Source: Planctomycetota bacterium
GTDB lineage: Bacteria; Planctomycetota; MHYJ01; JACQXL01; JAVHLO01
Assembly (NCBI GenBank): GCA_031082105.1
Contig: JAVHLO010000029.1
Location: 1-14,010, forward strand
Length of the DNA stretch: 14,010 bases
Reading direction: 5' to 3'
This document shows positions 8,701 to 13,992 of the stretch, piece by piece. The notes beneath the pieces are model-generated. The model saw nothing but the letters and a program-made list of their open reading frames with translations, had not been told where the DNA came from and searched no databases. Position 1 is the stretch's first letter. Every line of letters starts with the position of its first letter. A program made the translations under genes and the position numbers.

Positions 8701-9276
8701 CGCAAGCCGGAGGTTTCGGCCAAGGAGGGCAAACTCCACGTATCGGTCACGGACCCGTACGTAGCGGCGGATTTCACATTCGAGCCCGACCTCCTGGTGT
8801 TGAGCACCGGCGTCGAGCCGAACGACACGGCGCCGCTCGCGCGCGCGCTGGGATTGGAGCTCGACTGCGACGGGTTCTTCTCGGAAGCGGAAGTGAAGTT
8901 CAGGCCGCAGGATTTCTTGAAGGAAGGCGTGTTCGTCTGTGGCCTTGCTGCCGGCCCCTGCGGGATCAGGGAGGCCTTGGCGCAGGCGGGCAGCGCGGCG
9001 CAGCGTGTCGTTGCCGCACTGGCCCAGGGAACGACGCACCCGGCCAGGGTGGTCTCGGAGGTGAACGAACGGCGCTGCGCCGGCTGCGAGATGTGCATCG
9101 CCATGTGTCCCTATTCTGCTCGCGTGAAAGATCCCCGCAAGAGGATCGCAAGAGTACTCGAGGCACAGTGCCAGGGCTGCGGTGTCTGCGCGACGGTCTG
9201 CCCATCGGGGGCGACAAAGATCCGCGGACTCTCGGACAAGCAGGTGTTCGCCGCGCTGGATGCGGTGTTGACGTAG
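5755..9276 (+). CDS. Tandem HdrA-HdrA fusion (two flavin/iron-sulfur modules)
   Basis: An 1173-residue fusion starting at GTG 5755. Module 1 (1-497) begins directly at the Rossmann motif G12-A-G-V-A-G17. It keeps the HdrA Cys pair C56/C59, then a ferredoxin domain (C118/121/124/128 and C230/233/236/240) and the Cys tetrad C323, C334, C338, C339. About 100 residues separate the two ferredoxin clusters, against roughly 30-60 usually, because of a repeat-rich insertion. A linker (about 498-557) is mostly repeat-derived. Module 2 (about 558-1173) has the HdrA N-domain (C566/C568), Rossmann G704-x-G706-xx-G709, tetrad C914, C925, C929, C930 and a C-terminal ferredoxin (C1108/1111/1114/1118; C1139/1142/1145/1149). 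It lacks the inserted ferredoxin and the DCxxC motif. Its MIQCVESRDEKRPYCSR part resembles QmoB/BamE-type HdrA relatives. With mvhD next, it recalls the BamE-BamF order, but no benzoyl-CoA reductase genes are present. The TAG stop lies in a spacer repeat. Confidence 0.93.
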   Translation: MTSEQGTILIVGAGVAGVRAALELAQAGRQVCLIDTAPNIGGTLSQLDNQFPTNHCGMCKMLPTLGRSRVAEFCLRRSLNHPNITVMPHTELTALEGWPGAFQVTLRKAARYVDPARCTACGVCAQVCPVEIPDAFNAPSARRKAPSPDSTPPMAAVPIVPSQGTPSSPGTAAVALRTPDSELRTPNPNLRIAEKTPGVAGVEITRLRKAIGIRYPLAIPNAYSIDMQACTKCGACVEKCPTRAIDLAARESTATMQVGAVVLSTGFDEFDPAPLGQFGYGRFPNVVTSIEFERLLSGMGPTGGALLRPSDGKPVKTIAFLQCVGSRERKRDFCSSACCMYAMKEAMLAKDLDSTIQAAVFFMDMRAFGREYHKYYERAKKEYGVEFVRCRVSRVRQRASTKDLELSAFMADGNITKREFDLVVLSVGQTPSKGSARLLETLGVQANEWGFCRTSEASPVRTSREGVFVCGSLAGPKDIRDSMTEACAAAAEAASVGKLEVGTRKSEQVSDGSLFRVPTSDFQVPSPNFRVPASTLPKTGHAQAGVSCVPPPSAPSHKPRVGVFVCACGGEIGRKLDTGKLVEWSKMQRDVELATELGYLCFDDDLKEMVEAAKSQAIDRVAIAACVPYGFKAKFERALADAGVAPEFVRVVNVREHVAWVHDDVAAATEKATALVGAAIAQLRYELPSIPGSEQLDQGVVVVGGGLCGMACASALAALGFDVHLVEKGKTLCGNAADIRHTLDNPDFATVLNRARADIESNKRVHVHLESEVVAVQGHVGGFVSTLSVCSKPRRPQPEWRSACSDAQGGADERRVAASDGASDSPATQISSVPHASPLPLRRDVAAAPPEGEGTTLEIKHGALVIATGGREHVPSSYLFGKDERIVTQHAFEKMLFEPGFEKRDIKSVVMIQCVESRDEKRPYCSRICCSQALKNARRLRELKPDAQVVVLNRDLMSYGFREQWYTKARDNGVSFVRYEPERKPEVSAKEGKLHVSVTDPYVAADFTFEPDLLVLSTGVEPNDTAPLARALGLELDCDGFFSEAEVKFRPQDFLKEGVFVCGLAAGPCGIREALAQAGSAAQRVVAALAQGTTHPARVVSEVNERRCAGCEMCIAMCPYSARVKDPRKRIARVLEAQCQGCGVCATVCPSGATKIRGLSDKQVFAALDAVLT
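6206..6318 (+). repeat. Repeat mosaic in frame inside the module-1 ferredoxin domain
   Basis: Small hairpins come first: cgccgcc/ggcggcg (6206-6212 with 6216-6222) and cgtccc/gggacg (6236-6241 with 6244-6249). Five tandem heptamers follow (ggactcc x2, gaactcc x2, gaacccc; 6284-6318), encoding a 7-residue repeat LRTPDSE LRTPNPN. The block sits between the two [4Fe-4S] motifs of a ferredoxin domain. RKA occurs on both sides of it (ARRKA before, LRKAIG after), consistent with an insertion. Confidence 0.82.
7251..7358 (+). repeat. Inverted heptamer arrays forming the inter-module linker
   Basis: The left arm has four heptamers in phase (7251-7278: ggaagtt, ggaactc, ggaagtc, ggaacag). The right arm has nine heptamers in phase and opposite orientation (7296-7358, consensus sttccga). 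The arms are reverse complements apart from extra heptamers on the right. The reading frame is kept, and three heptamers make a 7-residue protein repeat (FRVPTSD FQVPSPN FRVPAST). Confidence 0.9.
8120..8155 (+). repeat. Dispersed hairpin element, coding copy
   Basis: tttgtagtaag (8120-8130) is followed by a stem gccac (8130-8134) / gtggc (8151-8155) around a ggccgcagcc core. The same element occurs in the spacer at 9875-9910. Here it is translated in the fusion gene as VCSKPRRPQPEWR, in the frame that avoids its internal tag/taa. Confidence 0.8.
8241..8331 (+). repeat. Nested 91-bp inverted repeat inside the fusion gene
   Basis: The outer stem gatctccag (8241-8249) / ctggagatc (8323-8331) is a perfect 9-bp match. 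Inside are gtccc (8251-8255) / gggac (8314-8318) and ccctctccc (8265-8273) / gggagaggg (8307-8315). The ccctctccc...gggagaggg core resembles a palindrome widespread between genes in proteobacteria. Here it is translated as part of a linker in module 2, just before LEIKHGALVIATGG. Confidence 0.82.
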
Positions 9277-9368
9277 TTCCTTTTGGTTCCTCTTAGTTCC
9301 GTTAGTTCCTCGTTGTTCCCCCGGCAACCAAGGGAACTGGGAGGAACTAAGGGGAACTATTGGGAACT
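9274..9368. repeat. Inverted array of ~10-bp GTTCC / GGAAC words in the spacer before mvhD
   Basis: gttcc recurs at 9276, 9286, 9296, 9305 and 9315 (left arm). ggaac recurs at 9333, 9343, 9353 and 9363 (right arm), with about 10-bp period and opposite orientation. The central loop is ccccggcaacc-like. The array supplies the TAG stop of the fusion gene (9274-9276). The RNA could fold into a long stem just upstream of the mvhD start. Confidence 0.88.
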
Positions 9369-9410
9369 GCCCGCGGGCTAACGCAACTGTTCAGAGATTG
9401 TGAGACTGCC

Positions 9411-9833
9411 ATGAGCGACTTCGAACCCAAAATCGTCGGCTTCTTCTGTAACTGGTGCACCGCCACTGCGGCCGATCTCGCAGGCACGACGCGGATGCAG
9501 TACCCGCCCAACATCCGCCCCATCCGCGTGATGTGCAGCGGGACCGTTGACCCCGTCTATGTCATCCGCGCCCTGCTCAACGGCGCCGACGCCGTGATCG
9601 TCGGCGGATGCCGTCCCGGCGACTGCCACTATGTATCGGGTAATATGAAGGCGCGCAGACGTATGGCCATCCTCAAAACGATCATGAAATCGCTGGGCCT
9701 GGCTGAGGATCGCGTCTGGCTTCGCTGGATAAGCGCCGCCGAGGGTCCGAAATTCGCAAAGATCGCCAGAGAAATGACCGAGGAGATTCGCAAGAAAGGC
9801 CCGAGCGAGATGGCCGGCGCATGGGAGGCCTAG
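9411..9833 (+). CDS. mvhD: MvhD-family [2Fe-2S] electron-transfer subunit
   Basis: A 140-residue MvhD, the small [2Fe-2S] protein passing electrons from a hydrogenase or formate dehydrogenase to HdrA. Nearly full-length family signatures are present: EPKIVGFFCNWC (C13, C16), AADLAGTTRMQYPPNIR, VMCSG (C42) and GGCRPGDCHY (C67, C72). The Cys form is used at the CNWC position, where some homologues have selenocysteine. ATG 9411 is chosen because the family motif begins five codons later. An in-frame ATG at 9360 would add 17 residues encoded partly by the spacer repeat and is unlikely. Lying beside a large HdrA fusion, it probably docks on it. I see no strong ribosome site. Confidence 0.95.
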   Translation: MSDFEPKIVGFFCNWCTATAADLAGTTRMQYPPNIRPIRVMCSGTVDPVYVIRALLNGADAVIVGGCRPGDCHYVSGNMKARRRMAILKTIMKSLGLAEDRVWLRWISAAEGPKFAKIAREMTEEIRKKGPSEMAGAWEA

Positions 9834-9839
9834 CGATTT

Positions 9840-10007
9840 TGGATTTTAGATTGTGGATTTGGGATTGCGGCGAGTTTGTAGTAAGGCACGGAGCCGCAGC
9901 GGAGTGCCGTCGTTTTCCCTGGAGAGCTATTGCGGATTGCGGAGTTCGGATTTTGGGTCTTGGATTCCGGATTCTGAATTATGGATTCCAGATTTTGGAT
10001 TGCGGAC
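9840..10007. repeat. Heptamer array (YGGATTN) with embedded hairpin, mvhD to FrhB-like spacer
   Basis: This array takes up almost all of the 182-bp spacer. Heptamers run in phase at 9840-9867 (tggattt, tagattg, tggattt, gggattg). Ten more run at 9933-10002 (cggattg, cggagtt, cggattt and so on) and end in cggac. Both blocks have the same orientation. Between them lies the dispersed hairpin element (9875-9910). The array ends 8 bp before the next ATG, so it lies in or next to the ribosome-binding region. Confidence 0.9.
9875..9910 (+). repeat. Dispersed hairpin element, spacer copy
   Basis: tttgtagtaag (9875-9885) is followed by a stem ggcac (9885-9889) / gtgcc (9904-9908) around a ccgc/gcgg core. 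It is the partner of the coding copy at 8120-8155. The second base pair of the stem is G-C here and C-G there, a compensatory change. Confidence 0.82.
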
Positions 10008-10015
10008 TGTGACCA

Positions 10016-11140
10016 ATGAGTGAAGCACCTGTGACGATTGTCGAGGGAAACTCGGCGGAATCGATGCGCAAGTTCCTGCGCGCCCTGCTCGAGAGGAAGG
10101 TCGTGAGCGGCGTCTTCGCGCCCTGCAACCTGCAGCACGGTGTCGGGGTCGTGTATGCGCTTGTCAGCGATGTCCAGGGGATATCGCGCGTGAACCCCTT
10201 CGCCCCCGTGATGCCGGTGAACGCCGCAGGGGTAATCTCCGAAATGACCCGACTGGCGCCTTCGGGCGAGAAGCTGGCCGTGTTGCTGCGCCCGTGCGAA
10301 TCGAGGGCGCTCGTCGAACTGGTGAAACTGAAACAGGCGCACATGGAGAACCTCCTCATCATCGGAAGCGACTGCCTCGGCGCGCTGAAGTTGAGCTCCC
10401 TTCCGGACAAAGCGCTGGACACCGACAGGATCGCGGCCTTCATGAAGGAGTCCCGCGCGGACGCGGTCCGCGACGGACTCAGGGCGGCTTGCGCCATCTG
10501 TGAGCATTTCGTGCCGCATACCGGCGACATCAACGTCGGCCTTTTCGGCGTGGACCCCGAGAAGCAGTTGCTCCTGATCCCCACGAGCGAGGCCGGCGCC
10601 GCCGCTCTTGCCGCCGCGGGGGTCGGCAGCCCGGGGGAGGTTCCGCCGGCGAGACAGAAGGAGATCGAAGACCGCCGCGCGAAGCGAAAAGAAGCGCGCA
10701 AGGCGTACTTCGCAAAGGCGAACGAAGAAGCGGGCGGCTTTGCGAAGCTCCTCAAGTTCTTCTCGAAGTGCATCGGATGCCACAACTGCAGGGACGCGTG
10801 CCCCATCTGCTATTGCAAAGAGTGTTTTTTCGATTCACCCGTGTTCGAGTTCGAACCGCACAAGTACGTCGACTGGGCAAAGCGCAAGGGCGCATTGCGC
10901 CTCCCCGACGACACGATCCTGTTCCACCTCACGCGCCTGAACCACATGGTCTCGTCGTGCGTCTCCTGCGGCGCCTGCGCGGAGGCGTGCCCGAACGGGA
11001 TCGAACTCGCGAAGATTTTCCCGCGCGTCGCTGATGACGTGCAGGCGATATTCAACTACATCGCCGGGAAGGACCCCAGGGAGGAACTCCCGCTGGCGAC
11101 ATTCAAGGAGAATGAACTCTCGCCCCTCGGGGAAGGATAG
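10016..11140 (+). CDS. FrhB/FdhB-like iron-sulfur (flavin) oxidoreductase subunit
   Basis: A 374-residue protein resembling the beta subunits of F420-hydrogenase/formate-dehydrogenase type. Residues 17-165 form an FrhB-type N-domain (FAPC37NLQHG, NPFAPVMPVNAA, KLAVLLRPCESR, LIIGSDC). Residues about 215-245 are a highly charged helix rich in Lys/Arg/Glu. The C-terminal part holds two [4Fe-4S] motifs: C252/255/258/262 followed by the extra cysteines C265, C267 and C270, and C315/318/321/325. It probably links FdhA to the Hdr part, with a flavin in the N-domain or C-domain by family analogy (inference). Its N-domain is paralogous to residues 1-115 of the chimera at 1875. The ATG is preceded by repeat sequence rather than a clear Shine-Dalgarno site. 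Confidence 0.86.
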   Translation: MSEAPVTIVEGNSAESMRKFLRALLERKVVSGVFAPCNLQHGVGVVYALVSDVQGISRVNPFAPVMPVNAAGVISEMTRLAPSGEKLAVLLRPCESRALVELVKLKQAHMENLLIIGSDCLGALKLSSLPDKALDTDRIAAFMKESRADAVRDGLRAACAICEHFVPHTGDINVGLFGVDPEKQLLLIPTSEAGAAALAAAGVGSPGEVPPARQKEIEDRRAKRKEARKAYFAKANEEAGGFAKLLKFFSKCIGCHNCRDACPICYCKECFFDSPVFEFEPHKYVDWAKRKGALRLPDDTILFHLTRLNHMVSSCVSCGACAEACPNGIELAKIFPRVADDVQAIFNYIAGKDPREELPLATFKENELSPLGEG

Positions 11141-11171
11141 CCGCGGCCACAGGAATTGTCTGCCGCGAAAA

Positions 11172-11270
11172 GGCGCAATTCGCTTTGCGCCCTTTGCGTG
11201 CTTTGCGGTAGGTTTGGTTGCGGCTCTGCTGCGCCGCGTTCTTTTGCGTATTCTGCGCCTTTTTGCGGTA
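11172..11270. repeat. TTTGCG-word array and hairpin, spacer before hdrC
   Basis: A perfect 7-bp hairpin ggcgcaa (11172-11178) / ttgcgcc (11185-11191) leads into three 9-bp words starting tttgcg (11184-11210). A second block of three 10-bp words follows (11241-11270: cttttgcgta, ttctgcgcct, ttttgcggta). It fills most of the 171-bp spacer. An upstream in-frame extension of hdrC through this repeat is not credible. Confidence 0.82.
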
Positions 11271-11311
11271 GTAGTGCGTTTCGGCGCGCTGAAGGAGTAC
11301 AGGTCAGGAGT

Positions 11312-11920
11312 ATGACCGTAAGGATCAAAAACACCGATTACCAGGTCGACGCCGCGTTCGCGCGCGAGATCGGCAAGATGTGCAACGCCCATGCCGAGCG
11401 CTGCTACCAGTGCATGATGTGCACGGCGGGATGCCCAGTCTCGTACGCGATGGACCTCAAGCCGCACCAGGTCGTCCGGTTCGCCCAGATGGGGCTCAAG
11501 GACCTCGTCCTCAACTGCTCGACGATCTGGTTATGCGCGTCGTGCGAGACGTGCGCGACGCGATGCCCGAACGAGATCGAGATCGTCCGGGTGATGGACG
11601 CGCTCCGTGAGACGGCGATCCGCGAGGGGATCGAAGTCCCGGAGAAGGCCGCGCGCGCCTTCCACGATTCGTTCCTGAAGGTGATCAGGGGCCGGGGCCG
11701 GATCTCCGAGCTCGGCCTCATGACGCGCTTGAAATGGGCGACCGGCGAGATGTTCAGCCTCTCCGGCCGCGCGCTCGCCGATATGTGGCTCGGCTGGCGC
11801 ATGTTCGTCCGCGGGAAATTGAAGTTCTTTCCCAAGAAGACCGAGGACCGCCAGGTGATCGAGCGGATGTTCGAGAGACTCGATAAGGAAACGCCGCCGC
11901 CCGGCAAAGGAGCCGGGTAG
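11312..11920 (+). CDS. hdrC: HdrC, 2x[4Fe-4S] subunit
   Basis: A 202-residue HdrC that carries electrons from HdrA to HdrB. Two full motifs are present: C31-x2-C34-x2-C37-x3-C41-P (RCYQCMMCTAGCP) and C75-x2-C78-x2-C81-x3-C85-P (LCASCETCATRCP). The helical HdrC tail follows, with no transmembrane segment, so it is the soluble type rather than HdrDE-like. ATG 11312 is chosen: aggt (11301-11304) lies 7 nt upstream, aggag directly abuts the start, and everything further upstream is repeat. The open frame extends back to 11156 but encodes repeat-derived, Cys-rich nonsense. hdrB follows after a repeat spacer, as in HdrCB operons. Confidence 0.94.
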   Translation: MTVRIKNTDYQVDAAFAREIGKMCNAHAERCYQCMMCTAGCPVSYAMDLKPHQVVRFAQMGLKDLVLNCSTIWLCASCETCATRCPNEIEIVRVMDALRETAIREGIEVPEKAARAFHDSFLKVIRGRGRISELGLMTRLKWATGEMFSLSGRALADMWLGWRMFVRGKLKFFPKKTEDRQVIERMFERLDKETPPPGKGAG

Positions 11921-11929
11921 CGCCCTTGT

Positions 11930-12054
11930 CTCATTTGTCATTGTTCATTTGTCAATTCTCGTTTTTCATTGAGGCGCACGCAGACCACTTCAGTCGGTCG
12001 GGCCGGCGTGCGGTCAATGTGAGAACGAGAAATGACCAATGAAAAATGGAAAAT
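11930..12054. repeat. ~125-bp long hairpin of TTCATTTGTC / CAATG words, spacer before hdrB
   Basis: The left arm (11930-11971) is made of degenerate cattg/ttcattt/gtc words. The right arm (12015-12054) holds their complements (caatg, gaaatgacc, aatgaaaaatgg). The arms enclose a G+C-rich inner stem cgcacgc (11975-11981) / gcgtgcg (12006-12012). The A+T-rich arms contrast with the surrounding genes. An in-frame ATG at 12039 falls inside the right arm and is rejected as the hdrB start. Confidence 0.87.
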
Positions 12055-12080
12055 GCCCAGTGTCTTTTCCGAGACGCCAG

Positions 12081-12941
12081 ATGAAGTTCGCCTATTACCC
12101 CGGCTGTTCCCTCGAAGGAAGCTCGCTCGAGTTCAACGAGTCCGTGCTCGCCGTCGCAAAGACGCTCGGCATCGAGCTCGTCGAGCTTCCCGACTGGAAC
12201 TGCTGCGGCGCGAGCTCGGCGCATCATGTCGACAAGTTCCTCTCCATCGCGCTCCCGGCGCGGAACATGGCAATAGCGGGAGAGCTCGGACTCGATATGG
12301 CCGTCGCATGCGCGGCGTGTTTCTCGAGGGAAAAGCATGCAAGACACGAATTGCGCGCCGATCCGGAGTTGAAGTCGCGCGTCGAGGAGATCATTGGAAA
12401 GAAATTGAACCTCGACCATCAGGTCAGACACATGCTCGATGTCGTTGTCAGGGAGCTGGGGATCGAGCGTGTGCGCGAAAAGGTGGCCAGGCCCCTCAAG
12501 GGCCTCAAGGTCGCCTGCTACTACGGATGCTACCTGGTCAGGCCCCCTGCCGTGATGGAGTTTGACGACCCTGAGAACCCGCGTATCATGGACGACCTCA
12601 TGCGCGCACTTGGAGCAGACGTCCGAGACTGGTCTTCGAAGATCGACTGCTGCGGCGGGAGCCTCGTCCTCTACCGCATCGATATCGCGGAGAAACTCGT
12701 GGGCGGGATAGTCAAGGACGCGCGCGAGTCCGGGGCCGACGCGATCGTCTGCGCGTGCCCGCTGTGTCAATCGAACCTGGACATCCGGCAGAGACCCGGC
12801 GAGGGCGAGGAGCGCATGCCGGTCTTTTTTTTCACGGAGTTGATGGGGCTGGCAATGGGGCTGCCCGATGTGCGCTCGTGGTTGAAGAAGCATATTACAT
12901 CGCCGTTGAAGTACCTGGAGTCGGTCGGGCTGGTCAGTTAG
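12081..12941 (+). CDS. hdrB: HdrB, CCG-domain disulfide reductase-type catalytic subunit
   Basis: A 286-residue HdrB. In methanogens it reduces the CoM-S-S-CoB heterodisulfide on two non-cubane [4Fe-4S] clusters; in bacteria the acceptor is unknown. Both CCG motifs are complete: C9, C41, C42, C77, C80, and C150, C190, C191, C226, C229. With the ATG at 12081 the first ligands fall at 9, 41 and 42, the same numbers I recall for the methanogen protein. This supports that start over the ATG at 12039, which lies in the spacer repeat. The protein ends ESVGLVS, and its TAG (12939-12941) lies inside the first word of the downstream repeat, so the last residues may be repeat-derived. It is probably translated and assembled with hdrC immediately upstream. 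Confidence 0.94.
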   Translation: MKFAYYPGCSLEGSSLEFNESVLAVAKTLGIELVELPDWNCCGASSAHHVDKFLSIALPARNMAIAGELGLDMAVACAACFSREKHARHELRADPELKSRVEEIIGKKLNLDHQVRHMLDVVVRELGIERVREKVARPLKGLKVACYYGCYLVRPPAVMEFDDPENPRIMDDLMRALGADVRDWSSKIDCCGGSLVLYRIDIAEKLVGGIVKDARESGADAIVCACPLCQSNLDIRQRPGEGEERMPVFFFTELMGLAMGLPDVRSWLKKHITSPLKYLESVGLVS

Positions 12942-13087
12942 GCCAGTTGTGCCAGTTAGGCCAGTTGAGCCAGTTAGGTCGGTTGGGGCAGGTAGATCTG
13001 TTGGAGTACCGAGACACGAGAGAACTGATGGGCCCAACCGGCTAAACCGACTAAACCGGCTCAACCGGCTCAACCGACCCAACCGAC
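12935..13087. repeat. Two inverted six-copy 9-bp arrays between hdrB and the [2Fe-2S]/[4Fe-4S] gene
   Basis: Left arm: six 9-bp words in phase at 12935-12988 (cagttaggc, cagttgtgc, cagttaggc, cagttgagc, cagttaggt, cggttgggg). Right arm: six at 13031-13084 (ggcccaacc, ggctaaacc, gactaaacc, ggctcaacc x2, gacccaacc) plus gac. The right arm is the degenerate reverse complement of the left. A 42-bp non-repeat loop separates them. The left arm contains the hdrB stop. Confidence 0.92.
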
Positions 13088-13103
13088 ATTGACGGACAGA
13101 CTA

Positions 13104-13108
13104 AGGAG
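13104..13108 (+). promoter_or_regulatory. Shine-Dalgarno AGGAG for the gene at 13115
   Basis: AGGAG lies 6 nt upstream of ATG 13115. It is the best ribosome site in the window and fixes this start. Confidence 0.8.
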
Positions 13109-13114
13109 ACACGT

Positions 13115-13909
13115 ATGACAGCGAACGCGAAGCAACAGGACAGGACAAAGGCCATGGCGACCGGTGACCGCGCCATTCTCCCTGAGGGCGCGCGCACGGT
13201 GCCCATCTACATCATGGGCAGGCGCTATGACGTGCCCGAGACGCTCACGATCATGAAGGCGATGGAATACGCCGGGTTCAAGTTCATCCGCGGCGCGGGC
13301 TGCCGGGGCGGCATCTGCGGCGCGTGCAGCACCGTCTACCGCAAGGCCGGCAACTACAAGCTGCAGGTGGGGCTCGCCTGCCAGACGGTTGTCGAACCCG
13401 ACATGTACCTTGCCCAGATCCCCTTCTACCCGGCAAACCGCGCAACCTACGACTTCAAGAAGATCCTAGCCAAGCCCGAAGAGATATTCAAGCTCTACCC
13501 CGAACTGCTCAGGTGCGTGGCCTGCAACTCCTGCACCAAGGCCTGCCCGATGGACGTGCAGGTAATGGACTATGTCAGCGCGCTGCTCCAGGGCAATATC
13601 GAGAAAGCGGCCAGGCTGTCGTTCGATTGCATCCAGTGCGGGCTGTGCGCAAGCCGGTGCATGGGCGAGCTGCCCCAGTACCATATCGCCCAGCTCGCGC
13701 GGCGCATCTACGGTTCGATGATCATGCCGCGTGCGGCACACGTGGCGAAGAGAGTGAAGGAGGTCGAGTCGGGCAAGTACGACGCGATGCTCAAGCAACT
13801 CAAGAAGGTCGCCAGGGAAGAACTGAAGAAGCTCTATTCCAGCCGCGAGCGCGAACCGGATACCGCCGCCCTTGGAGAGTGGATGCCGAAGGACAAGACT
13901 TACGTCTAA
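13115..13909 (+). CDS. [2Fe-2S] + 2x[4Fe-4S] electron-transfer protein (SdhB/TfrB-like)
   Basis: A 264-residue iron-sulfur protein. Residues 28-110 form a plant-type [2Fe-2S] fold with GAGCRGGICGACSTV (C63, C68, C71) and a fourth ligand C89. Residues 130-190 form an HdrC/SdhB-like two-cluster domain with C134/137/140/144 and C172/175/178/182, the last followed by Met instead of Pro. The tail is helical and Lys/Glu rich. The order [2Fe-2S] then two [4Fe-4S] resembles fumarate reductase/TfrB iron-sulfur subunits, but no flavoprotein partner is in view. Standing last in an Fdh-Hdr set, it may wire FdhA to the HdrA modules or to another donor (inference). A strong Shine-Dalgarno site supports this start. 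Confidence 0.88.
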   Translation: MTANAKQQDRTKAMATGDRAILPEGARTVPIYIMGRRYDVPETLTIMKAMEYAGFKFIRGAGCRGGICGACSTVYRKAGNYKLQVGLACQTVVEPDMYLAQIPFYPANRATYDFKKILAKPEEIFKLYPELLRCVACNSCTKACPMDVQVMDYVSALLQGNIEKAARLSFDCIQCGLCASRCMGELPQYHIAQLARRIYGSMIMPRAAHVAKRVKEVESGKYDAMLKQLKKVAREELKKLYSSREREPDTAALGEWMPKDKTYV

Positions 13910-13936
13910 ACGTGAAATATCGCGCGGTACTTTCCG

Positions 13937-13992
13937 AAATTCCAAGTTCCAAAAATCAAATTCCAAACAAGCTCCAATTGTCCAAATTCCAA
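13937..13992. repeat. TTCCAA-word array after the last gene
   Basis: tccaa recurs at 13941, 13948, 13962, 13973, 13981 and 13988, at spacings of 7-14 bp, in A+T-rich sequence. It looks like the left arm of another word-array element continuing past the window edge. No terminator is seen between 13910 and 14010. Confidence 0.65.

Noticed and set aside
8383..9327. 314-codon minus-strand open frame
   Set aside because: It is antisense to the HdrA fusion, whose cluster motifs are intact in the + frame.
9360..9410. Upstream ATG extension of mvhD
   Set aside because: It encodes repeat-derived residues; family homology starts just after ATG 9411.
5755..9833. Class II benzoyl-CoA reductase (Bam) locus
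   Set aside because: The HdrA-fusion plus MvhD order resembles BamE-BamF, but no BamB/C, BamD-type or BamGHI genes are present and the operon starts with fdhA.
11156..11311. Upstream extension of hdrC
   Set aside because: It is Cys-rich but made of TTTGCG words; HdrC homology and a ribosome site point to ATG 11312.
12039..12080. Upstream ATG of hdrB
   Set aside because: It lies in the hairpin arm, and cysteine numbering fits the ATG at 12081.
11952..13082. Long minus-strand open frame (376 codons) opposite hdrB
   Set aside because: It is a shadow of hdrB in high-G+C DNA. Its N-terminal LSRFSRLSR-type repeats come from the 9-bp arrays, and it has no recognisable domain.
12935..13087. CRISPR array
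   Set aside because: Units are 9 bp with no spacers, and the second half is inverted.
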